A stretch of 24,973 bases of DNA from CAKRHR01 sp964423195 (GCA_964423195.1 CAYRDY010000020.1:1-24973), one strand, 5' to 3'; counted from the first letter of the stretch, positions 1 through 8,519 are shown. The notes: generated by a model from the sequence alone, not told the origin. Translations and numbers: made by a program.

Positions 1-501
<501 letters not shown>

Positions 502-530
502 GTTTAGAAGCCTCCTTAATGAAAACACAT

Positions 531-560
531 AGCAAACAACAAATGCTTCTGTTGTTTGCT
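531..560 (-). promoter_or_regulatory. 5'-terminal stem-loop in the pyrG leader
   Basis: Perfect inverted repeat with 11-bp arms (531-541 and 550-560; AGCAAACAACA pairs with TGTTGTTTGCT) and an 8-nt loop. From the predicted start it would form at the extreme 5' end of the pyrG mRNA, followed on the minus strand by a short U-containing stretch (ATGTGTTTTC). It could stabilise the mRNA or act as an attenuator. The GGGC-type initial sequence used in Bacillus pyrG attenuation is not seen, so that mechanism is not claimed. Confidence 0.5.
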
Positions 561-566
561 GTAATC

Positions 567-595
567 ATTATACACCAGCGGCCGGAACTTAGCCA
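567..595 (-). promoter_or_regulatory. Putative sigma-A promoter of pyrG
   Basis: On the minus strand a perfect -10 TATAAT occupies 567-572. The best -35 at 17-bp spacing is TGGCTA at 590-595, which is weak (3 of 6). Transcription would start near 560, giving a leader of about 60 nt that begins in or at the hairpin at 531-560. The call rests mainly on the -10 and its position. Confidence 0.55.
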
Positions 596-642
596 TTATT
601 TTTTGGAAAATTTGAACTTTTTGTAAAATTTATATGAATTAA

Positions 643-672
643 CTGGACGCCGACATGATTTTAAGATATATT
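643..672 (+). promoter_or_regulatory. Weak candidate promoter for ftsH
   Basis: CTGGAC at 643-648 and TATATT at 667-672 are separated by 18 bp and lie about 100 bp before the ftsH start, directly before the tandem repeat at 673-748. Both boxes are imperfect and the surrounding DNA is AT-rich, so a chance match is quite possible. Confidence 0.3.
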
Positions 673-748
673 ATGAGCAGAGATGGATTCAGTGAAGGGA
701 TCCGGGACAGATGAGCAGAGACGGATTCAAAAAAAGGATTCAGGACAC
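673..748 (+). repeat. Imperfect 38-bp tandem duplication in the ftsH leader
   Basis: Two head-to-tail units, 673-710 and 711-748, match at about 30 of 38 positions. Each begins ATGAGCAGAGA(T/C)GGATTCA and ends near GGGACA or AGGACA. A third partial start (ATAAGCAGG) runs into the ftsH ribosome binding site AGGAGG at 755-760. No open reading frame explains it. Confidence 0.75.
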
Positions 749-773
749 ATAAGCAGGAGGAAAATAGCAATAG

Positions 774-2699
774 ATGAATCAGGAAAATAAAAACGGCAAA
801 GGCAGGAAAAATATCACCATGGCGATCGTGCTGTTGGTGGTAGCGCTTTTTATATTCATGATCGGACAGATGATCATGAGCTCCTTCCGGGAGAGCCGAC
901 GGGAGGAAGTAACATACAGTGAGTTCCTCAAAATGTTGGACGATGATGAGATTGACGAGGTGCTGCTCACCACGGACGGGACGGTTGAGTTTACCAAAAA
1001 AGAGGACAGCAAACTGCCCATGCATATGACATATTATACGGGTCAGTTCACCGACCTCACGCTGGTGGACCGCCTGGAGGATGCGGGCGTCAAGTTCAAG
1101 GCGGAGGTGCCGGAGACGATGTCCGGATTTGCGACAGTGCTGCTGACCTACGTGCTTCCGTTTGTCGTCCTCTACGGCATCCTGTTTCTGGTTTTCAGAG
1201 GTATATCCAAGAGCGGCGGCATGATGGGTGTCGGCAAGAGCAATGCCAAGATGTATGTGCAGAGGGAGACCGGCGTGACGTTCAAGGATGTCGCAGGCCA
1301 GGAGGAGGCCAAGGAATCGCTCAAGGAGATTGTCGATTTTCTGCACAATCCCGGAAAATATACGGAAATCGGCGCCAAGCTGCCGAAGGGTGCGCTTCTC
1401 GTGGGCCCTCCGGGGACAGGGAAGACTTTGCTTGCGCGGGCTGTGGCCGGCGAGGCGGGCGCACCGTTCTACTCCCTCTCTGGCTCCGATTTTGTGGAGA
1501 TGTTCGTGGGCGTGGGCGCGTCGAGAGTGCGCGATCTGTTCAAGCAGGCGGCGCAGTCGGCGCCGTGCATTATCTTTATCGACGAGCTGGATGCCATCGG
1601 CAAGCGGCGCGACACGGCATATGGCGGCGGCAACGACGAACGGGAGCAGACGCTGAATCAGCTATTGTCTGAGATGGACGGCTTTGACCCTTCCAAGGGA
1701 ATTATCATTCTGGCGGCCACAAACCGGCCGGAGATTCTGGACAAGGCGCTTTTGCGCCCTGGCCGTTTTGACCGGCGGATCATCGTGGAGAAGCCGGATC
1801 TCAAGGGGCGCATCGAGACGCTCAAGGTTCACGCGAAGAATGTCAGTCTCGATGAGAGCGTCGATTTTCATGAGATCGGACTCGCGACAAGCGGCGCGGT
1901 CGGCTCCGATCTGGCCAATATGATCAATGAGGCGGCGCTGCACGCCGTCAAGGAGGGGCGCCGGGCGGTGACCCAGGCCGACCTGTTTGAGGCGGTGGAG
2001 GTCGTCATTGCCGGCAAGGAGAAAAAGGACCGCGTCCTCAGCGCGGAGGAGCGGAAGATTGTCTCCTATCACGAGGTCGGTCACGCGCTGATGGTGGCGC
2101 TGCAGAAAAATACCGAGCCGGTGCAGAAGATCACGATTGTGCCGAGGACGATGGGCGCCCTGGGCTATACCATGCAGGTGCCGGAGGAGGAAAAATATCT
2201 GATGTCCAAGGCGGAGATGGAGGCCGATCTGGTGACTTTCTTCGGCGGGCGCGCGGCTGAGTTCCTCAAGTTTGATTCGGTGACGACCGGTGCCAGCAAT
2301 GATATCGAGCGCGCCACGAAAATGGCAAGGGCCATGGTCACGATGTACGGCATGTCCGACCGGTTCGGCCTGATGAGCCTGGAATCGATCGAGGATCACT
2401 ATCTCGACGGCCGCGCCGTGATGAACTGCGGGGAGGAGACAGCGGCGGAGATCGACAAGGAAGTCATGAGCATTCTCAAGACGGCCTACGACAAGGCGGT
2501 GGCGCTCTTAAAGGACAACATGGACGCGCTGGATCGGATCGCGCAGTACCTGATCGAGAATGAGACCATCACCGGCAAGCAGTTTATGAAACTGTTTTAC
2601 GAGGTGAAAGGCATCGCCTGTGATGAGGAAGGCAGGCCGATCGAAGAGTCGGAGGATGTCAAACAGATACCCGCGTCTGTGACTGAGGATGATAAATAA
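774..2699 (+). CDS. ftsH: ATP-dependent zinc metalloprotease FtsH
   Basis: Membrane-anchored AAA+ protease that extracts and degrades misfolded membrane proteins and short-lived regulators; in Bacillus it also affects sporulation. The 641-residue length is typical. Order of parts: TM1 about 14-35, an extracytoplasmic domain about 36-118, TM2 about 119-141, an AAA+ module with Walker A GPPGTGKT (211-218) and Walker B FIDELDAIG (D270, E271), the second region of homology ATNRPEILDKALLRPGRFDRR, then the M41 peptidase with zinc motif HEVGH (433-437) and the downstream TGASND segment carrying the third zinc ligand. The family usually has HEAGH; Ala to Val at the variable position keeps the HExxH motif. 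AGGAGG at 755-760 supports the ATG. uvrC follows after 41 nt, so the two may be co-transcribed. Confidence 0.97.
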   Translation: MNQENKNGKGRKNITMAIVLLVVALFIFMIGQMIMSSFRESRREEVTYSEFLKMLDDDEIDEVLLTTDGTVEFTKKEDSKLPMHMTYYTGQFTDLTLVDRLEDAGVKFKAEVPETMSGFATVLLTYVLPFVVLYGILFLVFRGISKSGGMMGVGKSNAKMYVQRETGVTFKDVAGQEEAKESLKEIVDFLHNPGKYTEIGAKLPKGALLVGPPGTGKTLLARAVAGEAGAPFYSLSGSDFVEMFVGVGASRVRDLFKQAAQSAPCIIFIDELDAIGKRRDTAYGGGNDEREQTLNQLLSEMDGFDPSKGIIILAATNRPEILDKALLRPGRFDRRIIVEKPDLKGRIETLKVHAKNVSLDESVDFHEIGLATSGAVGSDLANMINEAALHAVKEGRRAVTQADLFEAVEVVIAGKEKKDRVLSAEERKIVSYHEVGHALMVALQKNTEPVQKITIVPRTMGALGYTMQVPEEEKYLMSKAEMEADLVTFFGGRAAEFLKFDSVTTGASNDIERATKMARAMVTMYGMSDRFGLMSLESIEDHYLDGRAVMNCGEETAAEIDKEVMSILKTAYDKAVALLKDNMDALDRIAQYLIENETITGKQFMKLFYEVKGIACDEEGRPIEESEDVKQIPASVTEDDK

Positions 2700-2700
2700 C

Positions 2701-2720
2701 GGATACATTCATCTGTATCC
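2701..2720 (+). other. Short hairpin in the ftsH-uvrC gap
   Basis: GGATACA (2701-2707) and TGTATCC (2714-2720) form a perfect 7-bp stem with a 6-nt loop, directly after the ftsH stop codon. No U-tract follows, so it is not a normal terminator. Its 3' arm abuts the only ribosome-binding-like sequence before uvrC (GGAG, 2721-2724), so an mRNA-processing or translational role is possible. Confidence 0.5.
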
Positions 2721-2740
2721 GGAGTTGATGAATAACAGAT

Positions 2741-4597
2741 ATGTTTGATTTTGATGAGGAATTAAAAAAACTTCCCGCGCAGCCGGGCGTCTATCTGATG
2801 CACGACGCGCATGATGACATTATCTACGTGGGGAAGGCCATCAGCCTGAAAAATCGTGTGCGCCAATATTTTCAGAGCAGCCGCAATCTGACGCCGAAGA
2901 TCGCGCAGATGGTGAGCCAGATCGCCAGATTTGAATATATTGTCACGGATTCGGAGCTGGAAGCGCTGGTGCTGGAGTGCAATCTGATCAAGGAACACCG
3001 CCCGAAATACAACACGATGCTGATGGATGACAAGACCTATCCCTATATCAAGGTGACGGTGGGGGAAGCCTATCCGCGCATCGTTCTCACGCGAAAGGTG
3101 AAGAAGGACAAGGCCAAATATTTCGGCCCGTATACGAGTTCCGCCGCGGTGCGAGACACGATCGAGCTGCTGCGAAAGATCTATAAGCTGCGCAATTGCA
3201 ATAGGGTATTGCCGCGGGATATCGGGCTCGACAGGCCGTGTCTTTATTACCATATCAAGCAGTGCGACGCGCCCTGCCAGGGCTATGTCGACGCCGAGAC
3301 ATACAGGGCGTCGGTTCAGGGCGTGCTCAGCTTTCTGAACGGCAATTATGAGTCGGTGGCGGAGATGCTGAAGGGCAAAATGCAGGAGGCCTCTGATGCC
3401 CTGGAATTTGAGAAAGCCATTGAGTACAGGGAGCTTCTGGGCAGTGTCATGCGGATTATGGAACGGCAGAAAATCACAAGTTCCGATATGGATGACCGGG
3501 ACGTGATCGCGATGGCGAGATCCGCGGACGAGGCGGTCGTGCAGGTGTTCTTTATCCGGAATGGCAAGCTGATCGGCCGGGAGCATTTTTATCTGACCGG
3601 TGTGGAGCACGAGAGCCGCAGTGCCACGATGACGGCGTTTATCAAGCAGTTTTACGCGGGCACGCCGCTGATTCCGAGCACGCTTTTGCTGCAGGATGAG
3701 ATCGAGGATCCGGAGCTGATCGCCCAGTGGCTCTCCGAGCGCAGGGGTCAGAAGGTCCAGATCACGGTGCCGAAAAAGGGACAGAAGGAACGCCTGGTGG
3801 AGCTGGCGGCGCAGAATGCCAGTCTGGTACTCTCCAAGGACAGCGAAAAAATCAAGCGCGAGGAGGCCCGCACCGTCGGCGCGGTGGGTGAACTCGGACG
3901 CTTGCTGGATATACCGTCCATCGCCCGCATCGAGGCGTTTGACATATCGAATATCAGCGGTTTTGAAAATGTCGGCTCGATGATCGTCTACGAAAACGGA
4001 AAGCCAAAGCGCAACAGCTACCGCAAGTTTAAGATCAAATGGTTCAAGGGGCAGGATGACTACCGCTCGATGGAGGAAGTGCTGACCAGGCGCTTTGCGC
4101 ACGGTCTTGAGGAGCAGCACGAGCTGGCGGAGAAAAATATGGATGAGTCGATGGGCAGCTTCTCGGTATTTCCCGATCTGATCATGATGGACGGCGGCCG
4201 CGGCCAGGTCAATGTGGCGCTGCGGGTGCTTGAGACGCTGAATCTGGAAATTCCGGTCTGCGGCATGGTCAAGGACGACAATCACCGGACCCGCGGCCTC
4301 TATTACAATAATGTGGAGATCCCGATCGACCGGAATTCCGAGAGCTTCAAGCTGATCACCAGAATCCAGGATGAGGCGCACCGCTTTGCGATTGCGTACC
4401 ATCGAAGCCTTCGGGGCAAGGAACAGGTGCGGTCGATTCTCGACGATATACCTGGCATCGGTCCGGCGCGCCGAAAGGGCCTGATGCGAAAGTTCGGGTC
4501 GGTGGAGAAAATCAGGGAGGCTTCGGTCGGGGAACTGGCTCAGGCCGACAGTATGAATGAGGCCAGCGCCCAGGCCGTATATCAATTCTTTCATTAA
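2741..4597 (+). CDS. uvrC: UvrABC excinuclease subunit C
   Basis: UvrC makes both incisions around bulky DNA lesions after UvrA/UvrB damage recognition. The 618 residues show the full architecture: an N-terminal GIY-YIG nuclease domain (GVY at 16-18, YVG at 29-31, R39), a UVR motif for UvrB contact near residues 205-240 (LEFEKAIEYREL), the RNase H-like 5' incision domain starting around IEAFDISNISG and containing MMDGGRGQVN, and C-terminal helix-hairpin-helix repeats (DDIPGIGPARRKGLMRKFGS). The start matches the family N-terminus (MFD...LKKLPAQPGVYLM), but the ribosome binding site is poor: GGAG lies about 16 nt upstream. A six-codon frame (ATG at 2728-2730, TGA at 2746-2748) overlaps the start. 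A strong terminator follows. Confidence 0.97.
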   Translation: MFDFDEELKKLPAQPGVYLMHDAHDDIIYVGKAISLKNRVRQYFQSSRNLTPKIAQMVSQIARFEYIVTDSELEALVLECNLIKEHRPKYNTMLMDDKTYPYIKVTVGEAYPRIVLTRKVKKDKAKYFGPYTSSAAVRDTIELLRKIYKLRNCNRVLPRDIGLDRPCLYYHIKQCDAPCQGYVDAETYRASVQGVLSFLNGNYESVAEMLKGKMQEASDALEFEKAIEYRELLGSVMRIMERQKITSSDMDDRDVIAMARSADEAVVQVFFIRNGKLIGREHFYLTGVEHESRSATMTAFIKQFYAGTPLIPSTLLLQDEIEDPELIAQWLSERRGQKVQITVPKKGQKERLVELAAQNASLVLSKDSEKIKREEARTVGAVGELGRLLDIPSIARIEAFDISNISGFENVGSMIVYENGKPKRNSYRKFKIKWFKGQDDYRSMEEVLTRRFAHGLEEQHELAEKNMDESMGSFSVFPDLIMMDGGRGQVNVALRVLETLNLEIPVCGMVKDDNHRTRGLYYNNVEIPIDRNSESFKLITRIQDEAHRFAIAYHRSLRGKEQVRSILDDIPGIGPARRKGLMRKFGSVEKIREASVGELAQADSMNEASAQAVYQFFH

Positions 4598-4627
4598 AAT
4601 AGGGTGCCGTGATATGAGGCTTTGTTT

Positions 4628-4671
4628 TGCCCTGCGGCGGCTGCGGGAGTTCCCGCGGCCGCCGCAGGGCA
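4628..4671 (+). terminator. Rho-independent terminator after uvrC
   Basis: Nearly perfect 21-bp GC-rich stem (arms 4628-4648 and 4651-4671, one G-T pair, loop about 2-4 nt), beginning 30 nt after the uvrC stop. The following ATCTGCTTTTG has only a short U-run, but the stem is very stable. It separates ftsH-uvrC from the pilus operon. Confidence 0.85.
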
Positions 4672-4694
4672 TCTGCTTTTGTGCCCATTCGACT

Positions 4695-4724
4695 TTGACA
4701 AACCCCATAAATATAGAATGTAAT
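4695..4724 (+). promoter_or_regulatory. Candidate promoter P1 upstream of the pilus operon
   Basis: Perfect -35 TTGACA (4695-4700), 18-bp spacer, then -10 TGTAAT (4719-4724; 5 of 6). It lies just after the uvrC terminator. Its start point would fall near 4731, directly before the TTGTCGAA palindrome. The remaining 4725-4903 is AT-rich leader with the features listed separately and no gene. Confidence 0.6.
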
Positions 4725-4744
4725 GTTTGTTCATTCACCTCAGT

Positions 4745-4766
4745 CTTGTCGAATCGTGTCGACAAG
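4745..4766. promoter_or_regulatory. TTGTCGAA palindrome, candidate Spo0A-binding site
   Basis: Perfect 8-bp inverted repeat CTTGTCGA / TCGACAAG around a 6-bp centre. The left half reads TTGTCGAA (4746-4753), which contains an exact 0A box (TGTCGAA, the established Spo0A recognition heptamer). The right half read on the minus strand gives TTGTCGAC, one mismatch away. It sits downstream of P1 and 16 bp upstream of the P2 -35 box, a position suited to repress P1 and activate P2. Binding is inferred. Confidence 0.55.
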
Positions 4767-4782
4767 AAATTTAAATTAGGGC

Positions 4783-4811
4783 TAGACAAGCTCAAAGACC
4801 GGATGTATAAT
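4783..4811 (+). promoter_or_regulatory. Candidate main promoter P2 of the pilus operon
   Basis: TAGACA (4783-4788; 5 of 6), exact 17-bp spacer, perfect TATAAT (4806-4811). Transcription would start near 4818, leaving a leader of about 86 nt before the first pilus gene. This is the best promoter match in the region. Confidence 0.7.
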
Positions 4812-4903
4812 CAACTCATAAAATTTCTTCTTAATTCAAATGTCCTATTTTAATTCCCGTTTTAAAAATTGAATTATGCAATCATCCAGAGGAGACATTT
4901 ATC

Positions 4904-5434
4904 ATGGAACAGACAGCGCATTTTGTTTTGACTGTCATCCTGATTGCCGCACTCATCTGCGACTGCGTCACATACAAAATTCCCAATAAACTGATTGTGG
5001 TGGGAGGGGCCGCGGGCGTCCTATTTCGCTTTATGGAATCTTCCTTTGCCGGAATCTGGTATTGGCTTTGCGGGACGGTATGTATGGCGGGGATCCTATA
5101 TCTGCTCTACCATTTTTCAATGATGGGCGCGGGCGACGTCAAGCTGTTCGGGGTCATCGGCGGTTTTCTGGGCGTCAGAAGGGGCTGCATCCTTGCGGGC
5201 TTGTCGCTTTTTATAGCGGCGCTGATCGCGCTGCTGCTGATGTTTACGAGGCACAATTTTGTGAGCCGCATGCGCTATCTCTTGCGGTATATTCAGGGTG
5301 TCAGATCAGGAAAAGGCATCAAATATATGGATTTTGAGCAGAAAGACCGGTCGGCCTGTATGCATTTTACAGTGCCGCTGCTGATCGCGGATTTCATATT
5401 ATGGGGTATAGAGATATTTGGAAAGAGATTTTAA
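4904..5434 (+). CDS. A24 prepilin peptidase (TadV/CpaA-like), first copy
   Basis: Aspartic membrane peptidase that removes the class III leader from Flp-type prepilins at the cytoplasmic face. The 176 residues are mostly hydrophobic helices and carry both catalytic aspartates: D20 in CDCVTYKIPN and D78 in the GxGD motif MGAGDVKLF. It lacks the N-terminal methylase domain and Cys motifs of GspO/PilD enzymes, as is usual for Tad peptidases. A hydrophilic loop (about 113-148) precedes the last helix. The start is supported by AGAGGA at 4888-4893. It is the first gene of the pilus operon. A second A24 peptidase sits at 12670-13104, so which substrates each one cuts is open. Confidence 0.9.
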   Translation: MEQTAHFVLTVILIAALICDCVTYKIPNKLIVVGGAAGVLFRFMESSFAGIWYWLCGTVCMAGILYLLYHFSMMGAGDVKLFGVIGGFLGVRRGCILAGLSLFIAALIALLLMFTRHNFVSRMRYLLRYIQGVRSGKGIKYMDFEQKDRSACMHFTVPLLIADFILWGIEIFGKRF

Positions 5435-5461
5435 ATTGATTGAGGCGAAAGGGGGAATTGT

Positions 5462-6370
5462 TTGAGAAATTCACCATTGTATATCTGTGATGATGATCCG
5501 GAATATCTTGAGAAATTATCCGGATACATCATGAAAAAAGCGTACTCACCGTTTATTGTGAAGACAATCTGCGGTGCAGACCATTTGGAAATGGACAATT
5601 TAAAAGAAGGAATTTGTGTTATTTCGTCTTCCCTGCTCAGGGAAGATATGCTGCAGTCTCTTGACGCGCAGAGAACCATTATATTAAACGAGGGCGAATT
5701 GAAACGTGAATTCGCTCACTTTAAAGCCATTAACAAATTTCAGTCGGCCGCGGCGATTTACGAACAGTTGCTGCAATGCCAGATGGACAGAGAAGATGTC
5801 GTGCCTGTCGAGAGTCCCGGCGCGGGAAACCGGACCCTTCAGGTCAATGGCGTTTACTCGCCGATAAAGAGAATCGGGAAATCGGCTTTTACGGAGAAAA
5901 TGTGTGTTGAGAGCAGTGATGGGAGGAAAGTGCTGTATTTGAATATGGAAGAAGTTTCAAAGGGAATTGAAGAAGGAACGGGACTTTCCGAAGTCATCTA
6001 CTTTTATAAGCAGAATCGGCTGCAACTGATGTTTGAGATGCCGGACGTGATCAGGCACGGGCAGTATTACGATTATATTTTGCCGGTGCGCTGTGCCTTC
6101 GACATCAAAGATATGACAGCGGCCGAATGGGTCGATCTGGTGGATCAGATCGAGAAGGCGGGGATTTATGACTGTCTCTGGATTGATTTTGATGGGATCC
6201 CTACCGGACCGGAGCTATTTGAAAAGTGCGAAAAAATCTATGTGCCCTACATCAGTCAGGAGGACGAGTGCAGGCGGATTGAGCATTTTGAGCAGATGCT
6301 CCGGATGATGCCGGATGACGGGATCAGCGAAAAAGTGGTCAAGATTTTGATTGGGGATGGACAAAATTGA
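5462..6370 (+). CDS. tadZ: TadZ/CpaE-like pilus localisation protein
   Basis: TadZ/CpaE proteins belong to the ParA/MinD superfamily and place the Tad machine in the cell. This 302-residue protein starts with a receiver-like segment (LYICDDDPEYL, acidic cluster D10-D12). After a linker it has YSPIKRIGKSA (132-142), which aligns with the deviant Walker A of ParA-type ATPases but lacks the GG pair, so ATP hydrolysis is doubtful. The C-terminal part has WIDFDGIP in the position expected for a Walker B-like strand. The start is TTG, chosen for the AAAGGGGG sequence ending about 6 nt upstream; no better ATG exists. Its TGA overlaps the start codon of the ATPase gene (TTGA), implying translational coupling. 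Assignment rests on context plus the weak motif, not on strong sequence recognition. Confidence 0.72.
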   Translation: MRNSPLYICDDDPEYLEKLSGYIMKKAYSPFIVKTICGADHLEMDNLKEGICVISSSLLREDMLQSLDAQRTIILNEGELKREFAHFKAINKFQSAAAIYEQLLQCQMDREDVVPVESPGAGNRTLQVNGVYSPIKRIGKSAFTEKMCVESSDGRKVLYLNMEEVSKGIEEGTGLSEVIYFYKQNRLQLMFEMPDVIRHGQYYDYILPVRCAFDIKDMTAAEWVDLVDQIEKAGIYDCLWIDFDGIPTGPELFEKCEKIYVPYISQEDECRRIEHFEQMLRMMPDDGISEKVVKILIGDGQN

Positions 6371-7644
6371 GTTATCTGAAGTATTTCGAATTGAAAGAGG
6401 TTTTGCGCAAGGAGGTCATAGAACAGTTAGGGGTAGAAAAAGAGTGGACGGATGATGAAATTGCCGGGATCATCGACAATGTGATTCTTGAGCGGAGCAG
6501 ACAGCAGTATATGAGCACCGCGACAAAGCTGTCGCTGAAGCAGGAACTCTTTAATACGATCCGGCGGCTGGATGTGCTGCAGGAATTGCTTGATGACGCG
6601 GAGATCACGGAGATTATGGTGAACGGTTCCGGGAGTATCTTTTTTGAAAAGCATGGGAATCTTTATCAGTGGAACAAAACGTTTGAGAGCGACGAGAAGC
6701 TGGAGGATGTCATTCAGCAGATCGTGTCGCGGTCAAACAGGCAGGTGAACACATCATCGCCGATCGTCGATACGACGCTGGACGACGGCTCCAGAGTCAA
6801 TGTCGTCCTGAAACCGATAGCGATCAACGGCCCGATTCTGACGATACGGAAGTTTCCAAAGAATCCGATCACGATGGATGACCTGATCACCTGGGGTTCG
6901 ATCAGCCGTGAGGCGGAGATCTTTCTGAAGAAAATGGTGCGCGCCGGTTATAATATTTTTATTTCCGGGGGCACCGGTACCGGAAAGACGACGATCCTGA
7001 ATGTCCTGGCAAACTATATTCCGGCGGATGAGCGCGTGATCACCGTGGAGGACACGGCGGAGCTGCAGATCCGGTCGATCAAAAATCTGGTTCGGCTGGA
7101 AGTCCGGAATGCCAATTCGGACGGCACCGGAGAGATCACGATGCGCGATCTGGTAAAATCGGCGCTGAGAATGCGGCCCTCAAGAATTATTATCGGGGAA
7201 GTCCGCGGCGCCGAGGCCATCGACTTGCTGCAGGCGATGAATACAGGGCACAACGGGAGTCTGAGCACCGGCCATGCCAACAGTGTGGAGGATATGATTT
7301 CCAGACTGGAAACGATGGTGATGATGGGCTCGGATATTCCGCTGAAAGCGATCCGCAAACAGATCGCCTCCTCGATCGATATTTTCATCCAGCTGGGACG
7401 GCTGAGGGACAAGTCGCGCCGCATCGTTGAGATTACGGAGGTGAATGGTATGGAGGGTGATGAGGTCATTTTGAATCCGCTCTTTAAATTCGTCGAGGAC
7501 GAGGCATCTTATGCGGAGGAATGTCTCCGCGAGGCCGACGGGTATGAGGGCGAGACGGCGCACAGAGTCAAGGGCGCGCTGCAGAGCACCGGAAATCAGT
7601 TGATTCACCGCCAAAAACTGGCGGATGCCGCGATTTCACTTTAG
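6367..7644 (+). CDS. tadA: TadA/CpaF pilus assembly ATPase
   Basis: Hexameric secretion ATPase of the type II/IV secretion family that powers Flp pilus assembly at the cytoplasmic membrane. The 425 residues begin with a helical N-terminal domain, then the conserved DDAEITEIMVNG, DGSRVNVVLKP and GPILTIRKFP segments. The core follows: Walker A GGTGTGKTT (201-209), the Asp-box region VITVEDTAEL, Walker B RIIIGEVRG (E278) and the His-box MNTGHNGSLSTGHANS. All catalytic motifs are intact. The TTG start at 6367 overlaps the preceding stop by 4 nt, with GGGGA at 6353-6357. The C-terminal about 50 residues are hydrophilic and not part of the conserved fold. Confidence 0.95.
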   Translation: MSYLKYFELKEVLRKEVIEQLGVEKEWTDDEIAGIIDNVILERSRQQYMSTATKLSLKQELFNTIRRLDVLQELLDDAEITEIMVNGSGSIFFEKHGNLYQWNKTFESDEKLEDVIQQIVSRSNRQVNTSSPIVDTTLDDGSRVNVVLKPIAINGPILTIRKFPKNPITMDDLITWGSISREAEIFLKKMVRAGYNIFISGGTGTGKTTILNVLANYIPADERVITVEDTAELQIRSIKNLVRLEVRNANSDGTGEITMRDLVKSALRMRPSRIIIGEVRGAEAIDLLQAMNTGHNGSLSTGHANSVEDMISRLETMVMMGSDIPLKAIRKQIASSIDIFIQLGRLRDKSRRIVEITEVNGMEGDEVILNPLFKFVEDEASYAEECLREADGYEGETAHRVKGALQSTGNQLIHRQKLADAAISL

Positions 7645-7701
7645 AGGATCCGTTTCTGAGCGGATGTGAGAACTGTAAAAATATTGCAGTAGGGGGTGTC
7701 T

Positions 7702-8499
7702 ATGGCTGTGGAGCATGAAAAATTGATAAAGCAAAATGAAAATTCCCGGAGCATGAAGGGGCAGGATTATAGCCGATACCGCCTGGGGTGGAAGGAGTGG
7801 GTCACTGTCACGGCGGTGTATCTGGGATTGGATCTGTTGATCTGTGCCCTGTTTTACAATTCACTGGCGGCGGCCGTCATCTTTCTGCCCGGCTATATCT
7901 TATTTGCACGAATATGCGCTCAATGGCTGGGCAGGCGAAGGCAGAAGCAGCTGAAGCGCCAGTTTCGGGAGTGGATGATGATCCTCTATTCACTGATCGC
8001 CGCGGGAAATTCTCTGGAGACGGCAATCAACGCGTCATACAGTGAGATTTCTGAGAACCTGGACGAGGACAGCGACATGATGCGTGAACTGCGCCTGATG
8101 AGAAAAAAGATGGAGATGAATATATCGGCGATCGCCTGCCTGGAGGATTTCGCGGAGCGCTCCGGCGATGAGGATATTCAGAATTTTTATGAGATCATGA
8201 ATATTGCCAGGCAGCAGGGCGGCAGTATGCGGCAGATCGTCCGATCCTCCATCGACCGGATCAATGAGAAGATCGAGATGGAGAGCGAGATTGAGACGGT
8301 GATCGCGGGAAAAAAGAATGAGTTTTTGATCATGGTCGTCATTCCGCTGGCGATGATTCTTTATATGCGCCTGACCTCACCGGAACTGATGGGCACCCTG
8401 TACAGCGGTTTTGCGGGCAGGGCGGTGATGACGGTGGCACTCGGCGTATATCTGGCAGCCATAAGTCTGGGGGTGAGCATCGTGCGCATCGAAGTATAA
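7702..8499 (+). CDS. tadB: TadB-like inner-membrane platform protein (T2SSF family)
   Basis: TadB and TadC form the membrane platform driven by the TadA ATPase. The 265-residue protein has two N-terminal membrane segments (about 34-51 and 56-73), a cytoplasmic T2SSF/GspF-like helical domain (about 85-205, with LYSLIAAGNSLETAI and ARQQGGSMRQIV), and two C-terminal segments (about 210-227 and 241-260). The ATG at 7702 is preferred over the in-frame GTG at 7696, because the GTG overlaps the AGGGGG ribosome binding site (7691-7696), which is ideally spaced for 7702. It lies 57 nt after the ATPase gene. TadB rather than TadC is inferred from gene order. Confidence 0.85.
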   Translation: MAVEHEKLIKQNENSRSMKGQDYSRYRLGWKEWVTVTAVYLGLDLLICALFYNSLAAAVIFLPGYILFARICAQWLGRRRQKQLKRQFREWMMILYSLIAAGNSLETAINASYSEISENLDEDSDMMRELRLMRKKMEMNISAIACLEDFAERSGDEDIQNFYEIMNIARQQGGSMRQIVRSSIDRINEKIEMESEIETVIAGKKNEFLIMVVIPLAMILYMRLTSPELMGTLYSGFAGRAVMTVALGVYLAAISLGVSIVRIEV

Positions 8500-8519
8500 T
8501 CTGTGGGAGGGAAGATGGC

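Noticed and set aside
2762..4795. A 677-codon open frame on the minus strand opposite uvrC.
   Set aside because: It is the mirror of a secure uvrC gene in GC-rich DNA, is His/Arg/Leu-rich without any domain, has no ribosome binding site, and would read through the uvrC terminator.
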